This document shows, one piece after another, positions 1-5,598 of a stretch of 6,937 nt of DNA; the first letter of the stretch is position 1; every line of letters starts with the position of its first letter. The notes beneath the pieces were generated by a model that saw only the letters and a program-made list of their open reading frames with translations, was not told the DNA's origin and made no database searches. A program made the position numbers and the translations under genes. The DNA comes from Candidatus Aminicenantota bacterium. GTDB lineage: Bacteria; Acidobacteriota; Aminicenantia; UBA2199. The stretch is from assembly GCA_020355945.1 (NCBI GenBank), contig CP070627.1, forward strand, positions 4,943,789 to 4,950,725, given 5' to 3'.

Positions 1-53
1 TTCCAAAATGAACTTGATTTTCAAAAAAATGGGGGTTACCGGAACCAGGACTA

Positions 54-82
54 TTGACTTTATTCAATATTTACTCTAATAT
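54..82 (+). promoter_or_regulatory. Sigma-70 type promoter for the rhodanese membrane protein gene
   Basis: A -35 box TTGACT (54-59) and a -10 box TAATAT (77-82) are separated by exactly 17 bases, which predicts a transcription start near 89-90. The TTG at 54 could be misread as a start codon extending the following gene by 17 codons. Because it is the core of the -35 box, translation from it is unlikely. The promoter was found by eye, with no transcript data. Confidence 0.6.
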
Positions 83-84
83 AT

Positions 85-100
85 CCTCTTATAAAGAGGT
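85..100 (+). promoter_or_regulatory. Ribosome binding site inside a small inverted repeat
   Basis: CCTCTT (85-90) and AAGAGG (94-99) form a perfect 6-bp inverted repeat around a three-base loop. The right arm is the Shine-Dalgarno site, AGAGGTG, which lies five bases or so before the ATG at 105 and decides that start. As RNA the hairpin could mask the ribosome binding site, but the predicted transcription start near 89-90 falls inside the left arm, so only part of it may be transcribed. As DNA the repeat is centred just after the start point and could instead be a small operator. The pairing is seen directly; the regulatory role is inferred. Confidence 0.45.
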
Positions 101-104
101 GAAG

Positions 105-1400
105 ATGAAATTATTCAATAATAGAAAAAGAGTACTCCTTTATCTAATGATCGTTATTGGGGGAATATTTCCTATTGTTTTCTATGAGATTTTTATGGCC
201 AGCGCGCCCACTATAACGCCCCGGGAGGCCCTGGAATTGTTAGAAAAACCGGGATCGAACGCTGTAATTGTTGATGTCCGCACTCCCCAAGAGTTCAAGG
301 ATAACCACCTGTACGGTGCAAAAAACTGGCCTTATGAAAGTATTATGGCATTATCATCGCCGAAGGACGTCCCGGGACAATTTGCCGGAAAGCATCTGCT
401 GCTCCTCTGCAACAGTGGGATAAAAAGCTCGTTAGCTGTCCGCAGGCTTCAAAAACTGGGGGTTACCAACGTAACTAATATACATGGTGGTATGCAGCAA
501 TGGCTGGCGAGTGCTAAAGCCCCTTACAGCATGGAAATCTACAAGATTGCAAAGGATTCCGGGGAGACCAGGAATTTCGTTTTTCGGGAAATGCCCATTT
601 ATAAACAATGGATTGTAATCATCTATGGTTTTGTAATAAAACCCGCTTACATGCTGCTGAGCCTGGTGCTTATTATCATTTTATGGGGAGCCCGGTCGCC
701 TGATCTCAAGGCAATTAAATGGGGATTGGCCTTTTTCCTGGTGGGGGAAGCTGCCTGTTCGGTAAACTATTATATTTTCCAGAATACCTCTTACCTGTCT
801 GAGTATTTACACAGCTTTGGCATGGTGGTAAGCTTCGGTTTTATTACCTTTGCCTTATTAGAGGGCATGGACCGGAGGATAATAAAGTTTAGCGATATGG
901 AGCAGAAATGTGCTGCCCTGGGTCTTTGTCGTGCCTGTTTTAAATACACCGAGGTCCCTTGTGGTCTTAAGCGGCTCTTCCTTTTCTTCACACTGGCAGG
1001 TATTGTCCTGGCTTTCATTCCCCTCACCGGGGTCCCCCATTGGGTCTCCTACAACACACATATCCTGGGAACACTTTACAACTATTCTCACCCGATTATC
1101 TACCAGTTATTTGAATTTCGGTTGTGCCCGATTATTGCCATCCTCCTGTTTTTCATTGCTCTTTTTATCCTGTTAGTCAAGAAAGAGGACCCGGTCACTC
1201 CGGCAAAGGTATTCTTTTCCGGGGGTATAGGATATATGAGCTTTGGTGTCCTCAGGTTTTTTCTCCATGCTTCTTATCGAGATGATCTTTTATGGAGTGC
1301 TTTCTGGGAAGAGGCCACCGAACTGGTGTTTGTCGCTGCGGTAGGAATTACATTGTGGATTTTTCGACATAAGCTGCTCAAGAAAGAGAAAGTGGGTTAA
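105..1400 (+). CDS. Rhodanese-domain polytopic membrane protein with a cysteine cluster
   Basis: The protein is 431 residues from the ATG at 105, chosen because it has a Shine-Dalgarno site and because the TTG at 54 lies in the -35 box. A basic N-terminus and a membrane helix (about 9-31) precede a rhodanese domain (about 36-140). That domain has the VDVR motif near residue 57 and the active-site loop CNSGIKS with catalytic Cys102. About seven more helices follow (near 169-194, 206-227, 236-254, 291-308, 342-358, 370-388 and 402-420). Charges in the loops fit the positive-inside rule and place the rhodanese domain in the periplasm. Between helices four and five, on the cytoplasmic side, lies C269-x5-C275-x2-C278-x7-C286, a possible metal, Fe-S or redox site. 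Rhodaneses move sulfane sulfur via a cysteine persulfide. I do not recognise the membrane domain, and sulfur transfer or redox signalling across the membrane is inference. The gene ends one base from the stop of the convergent STN gene. Confidence 0.85.
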   Translation: MKLFNNRKRVLLYLMIVIGGIFPIVFYEIFMASAPTITPREALELLEKPGSNAVIVDVRTPQEFKDNHLYGAKNWPYESIMALSSPKDVPGQFAGKHLLLLCNSGIKSSLAVRRLQKLGVTNVTNIHGGMQQWLASAKAPYSMEIYKIAKDSGETRNFVFREMPIYKQWIVIIYGFVIKPAYMLLSLVLIIILWGARSPDLKAIKWGLAFFLVGEAACSVNYYIFQNTSYLSEYLHSFGMVVSFGFITFALLEGMDRRIIKFSDMEQKCAALGLCRACFKYTEVPCGLKRLFLFFTLAGIVLAFIPLTGVPHWVSYNTHILGTLYNYSHPIIYQLFEFRLCPIIAILLFFIALFILLVKKEDPVTPAKVFFSGGIGYMSFGVLRFFLHASYRDDLLWSAFWEEATELVFVAAVGITLWIFRHKLLKKEKVG

Positions 1401-1401
1401 A

Positions 1402-1899
1402 TTACTTTTCAAGTTTTCGTGCCGCCACTACTTTTCCTTCTTTAACCAGGCCTAAACCTTGCTGCTTCAAGATCAAATCCAACGCCTGGTCCCAGGGAAC
1501 ATTAACCAAACGAACCGTCACCTTGCCACTAACCCCCGGATCAATAACCATATTCAAATTGTACGTTTTGGCAAAAAAAAGCAGCACATTTTTTAAGTCT
1601 GCATCGCGGAATATAAACGTCCCGGGTTTCCCATGGTATTTTTTAGGTTCACCCGCTATCATCCGCTTTTGTTTTGATTTGGGTTCGGTTTCAGACCTGG
1701 CTTTAGGTTTAGCCTGGGATTTGGATTCCGCAGGTTCCGCGGATTCCGCAGGTTCCGCGGATTCCGCGGATTCCGAAGATTGGGTTTGCTTTTTCTTCTC
1801 CTTCTCAGTATCAGCAGTTAAAGCCCCCGGAGTAAAGACCGAAAAAACAACGCATATAAGCAAAAAGAAAATAAAAAAACCATATCCTGGATGTTTCAT
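1402..1899 (-). CDS. Exported STN-domain protein (secretin/TonB short domain, PilQ-like)
   Basis: The protein has 165 residues. Residues 1-29 are a Sec signal peptide with a long hydrophobic core and a likely cleavage after ALTA. Residues 30-90 are a charged, low-complexity linker that includes a repeated SAEPAE motif (42-59). Residues 94-162 match the STN fold: FIFRDADLKNVLLFFAKTYN, then a VIDPGVSGKVTVRL strand and NVPWDQALDLIL, a pattern typical of the PilQ N-terminal region. Full secretins have several hundred more residues forming the outer-membrane ring, and none is present. This is therefore a free-standing periplasmic STN module, perhaps an adaptor to a secretin or a diverged AMIN/STN protein. 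Its ATG lies one base after the sixA stop, with GGAG (1910-1907) inside the last sixA codons, so it is probably translated by coupling to sixA. The domain call is firm and the cellular role is not known. Confidence 0.85.
   Translation of the reverse strand: MKHPGYGFFIFFLLICVVFSVFTPGALTADTEKEKKKQTQSSESAESAEPAESAEPAESKSQAKPKARSETEPKSKQKRMIAGEPKKYHGKPGTFIFRDADLKNVLLFFAKTYNLNMVIDPGVSGKVTVRLVNVPWDQALDLILKQQGLGLVKEGKVVAARKLEK
1723..1776 (-). repeat. Six 9-bp units (18-bp period) encoding an Ala/Glu/Ser/Pro linker
   Basis: On the + strand the units alternate between GGATTCCGC and AGGTTCCGC: 1723-1731, 1732-1740, 1741-1749, 1750-1758, 1759-1767 and 1768-1776, the last with one change. They encode residues 42-59 of the STN protein, in its periplasmic linker. 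The unit length is a multiple of three, so copy gain or loss would change linker length without breaking the frame. Confidence 0.85.
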
Positions 1900-1900
1900 G

Positions 1901-2371
1901 CTATTTCTCCAGGATGATACCCGGTGTGATCATCCATTCTAATTCCCAATCCTGGTTTTCACCCGAAAGACAAAGGATCCCGGCATTTTTAAAACGGATA
2001 ATCTCTATCTTTTGATTTCCTGCTAAAAGCCTGGAAGCCAGGCGGGAAAGATGGGGTAAATGCCCCACCAGGATAATCGAATCTTGATCCGCTGTTTCGA
2101 TTTTTTGTATAATAATAGAGATATCATCATTAGGCGCCAGTCCCTCACATGTTTCCATTTGCACGTCGGCACCCAGGGTTTCTTTGAGGATTTCAGCGGT
2201 TTGTTCCGCCCGTTTTTTACCGCTGTGCCAGATTAAGCCGATTTCTCTTTTTAATTCCTTGAAAAAAGCGGCTGTTTTCTTGATATTTTTAGCCCCTTTA
2301 TCCGTTAACGGACGTTCAGGGTCTTCTTGCTTGCTTTTTGCTTCCCCATGCTGTATCAAATAAAGCACCAT
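1901..2371 (-). CDS. sixA: Phosphohistidine phosphatase SixA (histidine phosphatase superfamily)
   Basis: The protein is 156 residues, close to the E. coli SixA length. It is a cytoplasmic single-domain member of the histidine phosphatase (phosphoglycerate-mutase-like) superfamily. The nucleophile His8 is in LIQHGEA, followed by the typical ERPLTDKG segment (19-26). Ser50 and Arg54 are in HSGKKRAEQTAEIL, and the second catalytic histidine, His104, is in LVGHLPHLSRLAS. SixA removes phosphate from histidine in phosphorelay or phosphotransferase proteins; the partner here is unknown. The usual RHG triad reads QHG, so the first phosphate-binding arginine is replaced by Gln7. The start is well supported: GGGAGGT (2383-2377) lies five bases before the ATG, with a good promoter upstream. 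It is the first gene of a two-gene - strand unit with the STN protein. Confidence 0.9.
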   Translation of the reverse strand: MVLYLIQHGEAKSKQEDPERPLTDKGAKNIKKTAAFFKELKREIGLIWHSGKKRAEQTAEILKETLGADVQMETCEGLAPNDDISIIIQKIETADQDSIILVGHLPHLSRLASRLLAGNQKIEIIRFKNAGILCLSGENQDWELEWMITPGIILEK

Positions 2372-2425
2372 TGGTTACCTCCCAATTTTCCCCTATATTC
2401 TACCCCTTTTAAAGCAAAAATTCAA
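2372..2425 (-). promoter_or_regulatory. Promoter and ribosome binding site of sixA
   Basis: On the - strand, -35 TTGAAT (2425-2420) and -10 TAGAAT (2402-2397) are 17 bases apart and predict a start near 2390. The short leader carries GGGAGGT (2383-2377), five bases before the sixA ATG at 2371. The A/T-rich tandem repeat directly upstream of the -35 box occupies the position of an UP element. Found by eye. Confidence 0.6.
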
Positions 2426-2426
2426 G

Positions 2427-2457
2427 TTTGTAATTTGGAATTTGTAATTTGGAATTT
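2427..2457. repeat. 14-bp tandem duplication in the divergent promoter region
   Basis: TTTGTAATTTGGAA occurs twice without change, at 2427-2440 and 2441-2454, and TTT follows as the start of a third copy. The unit is A/T rich and begins directly upstream of the sixA -35 box. It may be replication slippage, a pair of binding sites, or an UP-like element. Confidence 0.75.
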
Positions 2458-2493
2458 CCAGGCAAAGCATTGTTTATTTTGGGCTTTGCCTGG
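2458..2493. repeat. Perfect 11-bp inverted repeat between divergent promoters
   Basis: CCAGGCAAAGC (2458-2468) pairs exactly with GCTTTGCCTGG (2483-2493) across a 14-base A/T-rich loop. No T-run follows on either side, and the repeat lies upstream of both divergent genes rather than after a gene, so an intrinsic terminator is unlikely. It ends nine bases before the -35 box of the rightward promoter, a position suited to an operator. A small mobile-element remnant is also possible. Confidence 0.6.
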
Positions 2494-2501
2494 TGGGGGG
2501 G

Positions 2502-2560
2502 TTGAAAATAAATCTTTATTTGTGTATAGTAATTTCTTACATTAAAAAAGAAAAGGAGGT
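2502..2560 (+). promoter_or_regulatory. Promoter and ribosome binding site of the rightward gene set
   Basis: -35 TTGAAA (2502-2507) and -10 TATAGT (2525-2530) are separated by 17 bases, predicting a start near 2537. A full-strength AAGGAGGT (2553-2560) lies six bases before the ATG at 2567. This promoter probably drives the exported protein gene and the sirtuin, and perhaps the oxidase. Confidence 0.6.
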
Positions 2561-2566
2561 ACACCA

Positions 2567-3109
2567 ATGAAATTGAAAATATTGATTATGGTCATTTTGT
2601 TTGCTTTATCTTCATTTGTCTTTGCTGAAAAGACAGAAGAACCCACACCGATTTTAAAAGCAGGTGATGTCAAACACTTTATTAAGACTTTCCCACTGCT
2701 TAAAGAGGAGTTTAAAAAATTCGAGGTCAAATACGACGGCAAATCCGGAACTGTGACATACCCGGAAGCCCTAAAGGTCAGTGAAGAGTTCTTAGGGATT
2801 TTAAAGAAACACGGTTGGGATGAACATTTTTTCGCAAAAGCAGCAACTATTTCCCTGGGGTATAGTTCCATTGTATACAAGAAAGAAGTAAAAAAAGCAG
2901 ACCCTCAATTTGAAAAATCCATAAAGGAAATCGAATCAAACCCAGCTCTTTCCGAGGCCATGAAAAAACAACTGATTGAACAATTGAAATCGGTTAAGGG
3001 CATAATGAAAAGCCAGCAGGATGTATTTAAGAAAAAGATCCATAAAGCTGATCTGGATTTAATCAAACCCCATATCGAGGCACTCAAAAAAATGTTCGAA
3101 GAATCATAG
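2567..3109 (+). CDS. Exported helical protein of unknown function
   Basis: The protein has 180 residues and I do not recognise it as a named family. Residues 1-20 form a clear Sec signal peptide (MKLK, hydrophobic core, FVFA before Glu21) with no lipobox cysteine, so the mature protein is probably soluble in the periplasm. The mature part is lysine- and glutamate-rich, has no cysteine, and looks mostly helical. It contains a KHGWDEHFF segment (81-89) followed by a helix with SLGYSSIVYKKE (96-107), then amphipathic helices around 112-155 and a KPHIEALKKMFEES tail. No catalytic motif is evident. The start is set by a consensus Shine-Dalgarno site and its own promoter. The gene lies 30 bases upstream of the sirtuin gene in the same direction, so co-transcription is likely, although a periplasmic protein and a cytoplasmic deacylase have no obvious shared job. 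Confidence 0.85.
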   Translation: MKLKILIMVILFALSSFVFAEKTEEPTPILKAGDVKHFIKTFPLLKEEFKKFEVKYDGKSGTVTYPEALKVSEEFLGILKKHGWDEHFFAKAATISLGYSSIVYKKEVKKADPQFEKSIKEIESNPALSEAMKKQLIEQLKSVKGIMKSQQDVFKKKIHKADLDLIKPHIEALKKMFEES

Positions 3110-3116
3110 TTTTAGT

Positions 3117-3134
3117 GAGGAGGCATTTGGAGGT
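3117..3134 (+). promoter_or_regulatory. Tandem Shine-Dalgarno sites setting the sirtuin start
   Basis: GAGGAGG (3117-3123) and GGAGGT (3129-3134) lie in the short gap before the sirtuin gene. The second is five bases before the ATG at 3140. That is good spacing, whereas the in-frame TTG at 3137 would be only two bases away. This supports the ATG as the true start. Confidence 0.7.
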
Positions 3135-3139
3135 AGTTG

Positions 3140-3901
3140 ATGACCGATGAAAGCCATGAAAAGGAAACGTTGTACAAAGAAGTTGCCAGGTTAATGAAGG
3201 AGCGCAAGCATTGTGTGGCCTTGACAGGGGCGGGGATATCTGCTGAAAGTGGCATCTCCACCTTCAGGTCCAGGGGTGGTCTCTGGGAAAAATATGACCC
3301 GGCAATATATGCTTCCATTGAAGTTTTCAGGAGGGACCCTTCAAAATATTGGACTATTCGCGGTGATTTTATCAGGAACTATAATCAATACAATCCCAAC
3401 AATGCCCACCTGGCCCTGGCTGAGCTGGAGTCTATGGGAATCGTGCGCAGCGTGATTACCCAGAATATCGATGGCCTGCATAAAAAAGCCGGGAGTAAGC
3501 AGGTGATAGAAGTACATGGCAGTATCCGGGAAATCAACTGCCTCAAGTGTCACAGGCAATACATTGCCCCGGATGTTCCTGATGGCACACCACCCTATTG
3601 TGAAAGCTGCGGTGGTGTTTTGAAACCCAATACGGTGCTCTTCGGGGAACAGCTCCCCTGGGATGCCTTAACCAAAGCCCAGGATGAGTCAGCCATGTGT
3701 CATGTCATGTTGGTCATTGGTACCTCGGCCAATGTCTACCCGGCCGCTGCTCTACCGGACCTGGCACGACAAAATGGGGCAAAAATAGTTGAAGTCAACC
3801 TCGAACGAGCATTTCACCGGGTAGACTACTTCTTAGGTGAAAAGGCCGGAACAGCGCTTCCCAAACTGGTAAAAGAGATAAAAGCACTAACTGAAAAATA
3901 G
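3140..3901 (+). CDS. cobB: NAD-dependent protein deacylase, sirtuin (CobB/Sir2 family)
   Basis: The protein has 253 residues, normal for a bacterial sirtuin. Sirtuins use NAD+ to remove acyl groups from lysines, giving nicotinamide and O-acyl-ADP-ribose. Numbered from the ATG at 3140, visible motifs are GAGIS (30-34) and STFRSRGGLW for NAD binding, TQNIDGLH (107-114), catalytic His126 in EVHGSI, a structural zinc site from two CxxC pairs (Cys134, Cys137, Cys154, Cys157), VLFGEQLP, and GTSANVYPAA near 194-203. From memory of human SIRT5, an ungapped alignment of the segment ending PNNAH places Arg74 and Phe77 where the Tyr-x-x-Arg pair reads acidic acyl groups. It may therefore prefer acetyl-lysine over succinyl- or malonyl-lysine. 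It sits between the exported protein and the oxidase. Its target is unknown, and no acetyltransferase or acyl-CoA synthetase gene is in view. Confidence 0.95.
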   Translation: MTDESHEKETLYKEVARLMKERKHCVALTGAGISAESGISTFRSRGGLWEKYDPAIYASIEVFRRDPSKYWTIRGDFIRNYNQYNPNNAHLALAELESMGIVRSVITQNIDGLHKKAGSKQVIEVHGSIREINCLKCHRQYIAPDVPDGTPPYCESCGGVLKPNTVLFGEQLPWDALTKAQDESAMCHVMLVIGTSANVYPAAALPDLARQNGAKIVEVNLERAFHRVDYFLGEKAGTALPKLVKEIKALTEK

Positions 3902-3950
3902 GAGTGAAGATACATGAAAAGGCACTAAACGGATAAACGGGGTGGTGTTG

Positions 3951-5543
3951 ATGAACATAAAGGATTATGATCCCTGGCAATCGCCTGAAAACCCTTTTGA
4001 TTACAGGGCGCTGATCAGAACTACCGATGGCATTGGGAAAATTCCTAAGGAAAAGTTGGGCACTAAGATAGCAATCATTGGTGCCGGCTGTTCCGGATTG
4101 TGTGCGGCGTATGAATTGATGAAAATTGGGCTGCATCCGGTGGTATATGAGTCGGCCGCGAACCCTGATGGAAGCTGCCGGATTGGCGGACGGGTGTATT
4201 CGTATCGATTTCCTGGTGATCCCAACGCCATTGCTGAGATCGGTGCCATGAGATTCCCTCTCACGAGCCGAACCCTGGTTTACTATATGGATCAATTTGG
4301 AATTGATTACAGCCAACCATTCCCGGACCCGCTGTTAGTACCCACCACACTCTACATTGAAGGAGAAAAATACTTTATCCCGGTGGGCGGCCCTCTACCG
4401 CCTGCCATACAGAAAGCAGCAGATGCATGGAAGGCAGTTGTTACCCCCCTGGTGAAAAAAATGGCCAGGGCTTGGGATAACCCAACTTTGAGGAGCCAAC
4501 AATGGCAAAAATTCGTGGAACAATATGCCAATAAGAGTTTTTTTGAAGTCCTTAATGAACATGGGCTGTCAAGACAGGAAATCAAATTGTTTGGCTCTTT
4601 GGGCCTGGGTACTGGCGGCTTTGATTCCCTATATCAAATCAGTTTTATTGAAATACTGAGAGTCGTAACCTGTAAATGGGAATCCGATCAGAGGCTGATT
4701 AAAGGTGGTGTGGACCAGGTTCCCATGAATTTTTGGACCCGGGCCCGACATTGCGTTCATTGGGAAGAAACCAGTGTGAAGCAATTGAATAACGGTCAGC
4801 CGCTTCCTGCAGTTAAAGAAATATATACTCCACCTGATCCGGTGGAAAAAGTCTCCATTACCGACATCAATGGCAATACCCAGCAATTCGATGCTGTGCT
4901 GGTAAGTTGTTCGCTTCGGGCTTTAGAGATGGATATCAAGGTCAATCGATACACGTTTTCAGATGAGGTATGGGCGGCTGTACAGAATATCCATTTGATA
5001 TGCGCCGGAAAAGTGTTTGTCCGAACCAAAACCGCCTTTTGGAAAGATCAAAACCCTGCTTCCACCCTTAACTGCACAATTACGGATGAAGCCACTCGGG
5101 GGACTTACCTGTTCGACTTTGACAATACCCCCTCCGGGGTAATTTGTTTAAGTTATGTCTGGGGCGATTCATCTGTGAAATTTAATGGCCTGGACCATGA
5201 GGAACGAGTCCAAACTTGCATCCGTACACTTAAAAAAATTTATGGAAGAGATTTGATCTCCCATCAAATTGCTGAAAGTGTTAGCTTTTTCTGGGAAGCA
5301 GCCAAAGGATATAATGGAGCATTTAAGCTAACTTATCCTGGTCAGTATGAATATCAACAGGCGTTGTATCTTCAACCCTTCACTCCCTCTTCACCCTTTC
5401 ATAACGGAGTATTTTTAGCCGGTGACACCACCTCCTGGGCCGGCGGGTGGATTGAGGGAGCTCTTCATAGTGGTTTGGATGCAGCAATAGCGATTATTCA
5501 TCGACTTGGAGGAACTGCTCATCATGAACCTGGTGCACAGTAG
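3951..5543 (+). CDS. FAD-dependent L-amino-acid oxidase / tryptophan 2-monooxygenase-like flavoenzyme
   Basis: The protein has 530 residues from the ATG at 3951, preceded by GGGGTGG. In-frame GTG and TTG codons at 3942-3948 overlap that site and are less likely starts. The dinucleotide-binding motif GAGCSG (44-49) is followed by Glu67 at the end of the second strand and the GGRV motif (79-82). EIGAMRFP (96-103) places Arg101 where L-amino-acid oxidases and tryptophan 2-monooxygenase hold the substrate carboxylate. Lys354 in AGKVFV matches the conserved lysine near the flavin N5. The end has FLAGD (488-492) and GGWIEGAL (498-505), the FAD-binding signature of this family. The family oxidises an amino acid to imino acid plus H2O2, or in the monooxygenase branch to an amide with loss of CO2. 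Which applies, and the substrate, cannot be told. No signal peptide is seen, so it is probably cytoplasmic. The gene starts 49 bases after the sirtuin and 55 bases precede the hydrolase. Confidence 0.88.
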   Translation: MNIKDYDPWQSPENPFDYRALIRTTDGIGKIPKEKLGTKIAIIGAGCSGLCAAYELMKIGLHPVVYESAANPDGSCRIGGRVYSYRFPGDPNAIAEIGAMRFPLTSRTLVYYMDQFGIDYSQPFPDPLLVPTTLYIEGEKYFIPVGGPLPPAIQKAADAWKAVVTPLVKKMARAWDNPTLRSQQWQKFVEQYANKSFFEVLNEHGLSRQEIKLFGSLGLGTGGFDSLYQISFIEILRVVTCKWESDQRLIKGGVDQVPMNFWTRARHCVHWEETSVKQLNNGQPLPAVKEIYTPPDPVEKVSITDINGNTQQFDAVLVSCSLRALEMDIKVNRYTFSDEVWAAVQNIHLICAGKVFVRTKTAFWKDQNPASTLNCTITDEATRGTYLFDFDNTPSGVICLSYVWGDSSVKFNGLDHEERVQTCIRTLKKIYGRDLISHQIAESVSFFWEAAKGYNGAFKLTYPGQYEYQQALYLQPFTPSSPFHNGVFLAGDTTSWAGGWIEGALHSGLDAAIAIIHRLGGTAHHEPGAQ

Positions 5544-5547
5544 GAAA

Positions 5548-5570
5548 ATTTCAATGTTTTTTATTGAAAT
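5548..5570. repeat. Small A/T-rich inverted repeat between oxidase and hydrolase
   Basis: ATTTCAAT (5548-5555) and ATTGAAAT (5563-5570) are perfect inverted arms with a seven-base, T-rich loop. The stem is weak and no T-run follows, so it is a poor terminator. The right arm contains the -35 box of the hydrolase promoter, so it could be a binding site for a regulator of that promoter. Confidence 0.45.
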
Positions 5571-5592
5571 ATGCTCCCATTTCAGATAAAAT
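5564..5592 (+). promoter_or_regulatory. Promoter for the alpha/beta hydrolase, apparently leaderless
   Basis: -35 TTGAAA (5564-5569) and -10 TAAAAT (5587-5592) are 17 bases apart. The expected start, about seven bases past the -10 box, falls on or next to the A of the ATG at 5599. No Shine-Dalgarno site is present before that ATG, which fits a leaderless transcript. Found by eye. Confidence 0.5.
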
Positions 5593-5598
5593 TGTTCT

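Noticed and set aside
1..57. Possible 3' end of an upstream + strand gene (frame 1 is open to TGA at 55-57; frame 2 is open to TAA at 78-80).
   Set aside because: Too short to judge, two frames are equally open, and neither tail is recognisable. It also overlaps the rhodanese promoter.
1523..1942. Long + strand frame opposite the STN gene.
   Set aside because: It is the antisense shadow of the STN linker and signal peptide. The - strand frame has a domain match, signal peptide and ribosome binding site.
2458..2493. Intrinsic terminator at the 11-bp inverted repeat.
   Set aside because: No T-run follows on either strand, and no gene ends nearby; both neighbours point away from it.
3795..4316. 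Long - strand frame opposite the sirtuin end and oxidase start.
   Set aside because: It shows no domain or ribosome binding site and is explained as a shadow of two well-supported + strand genes.
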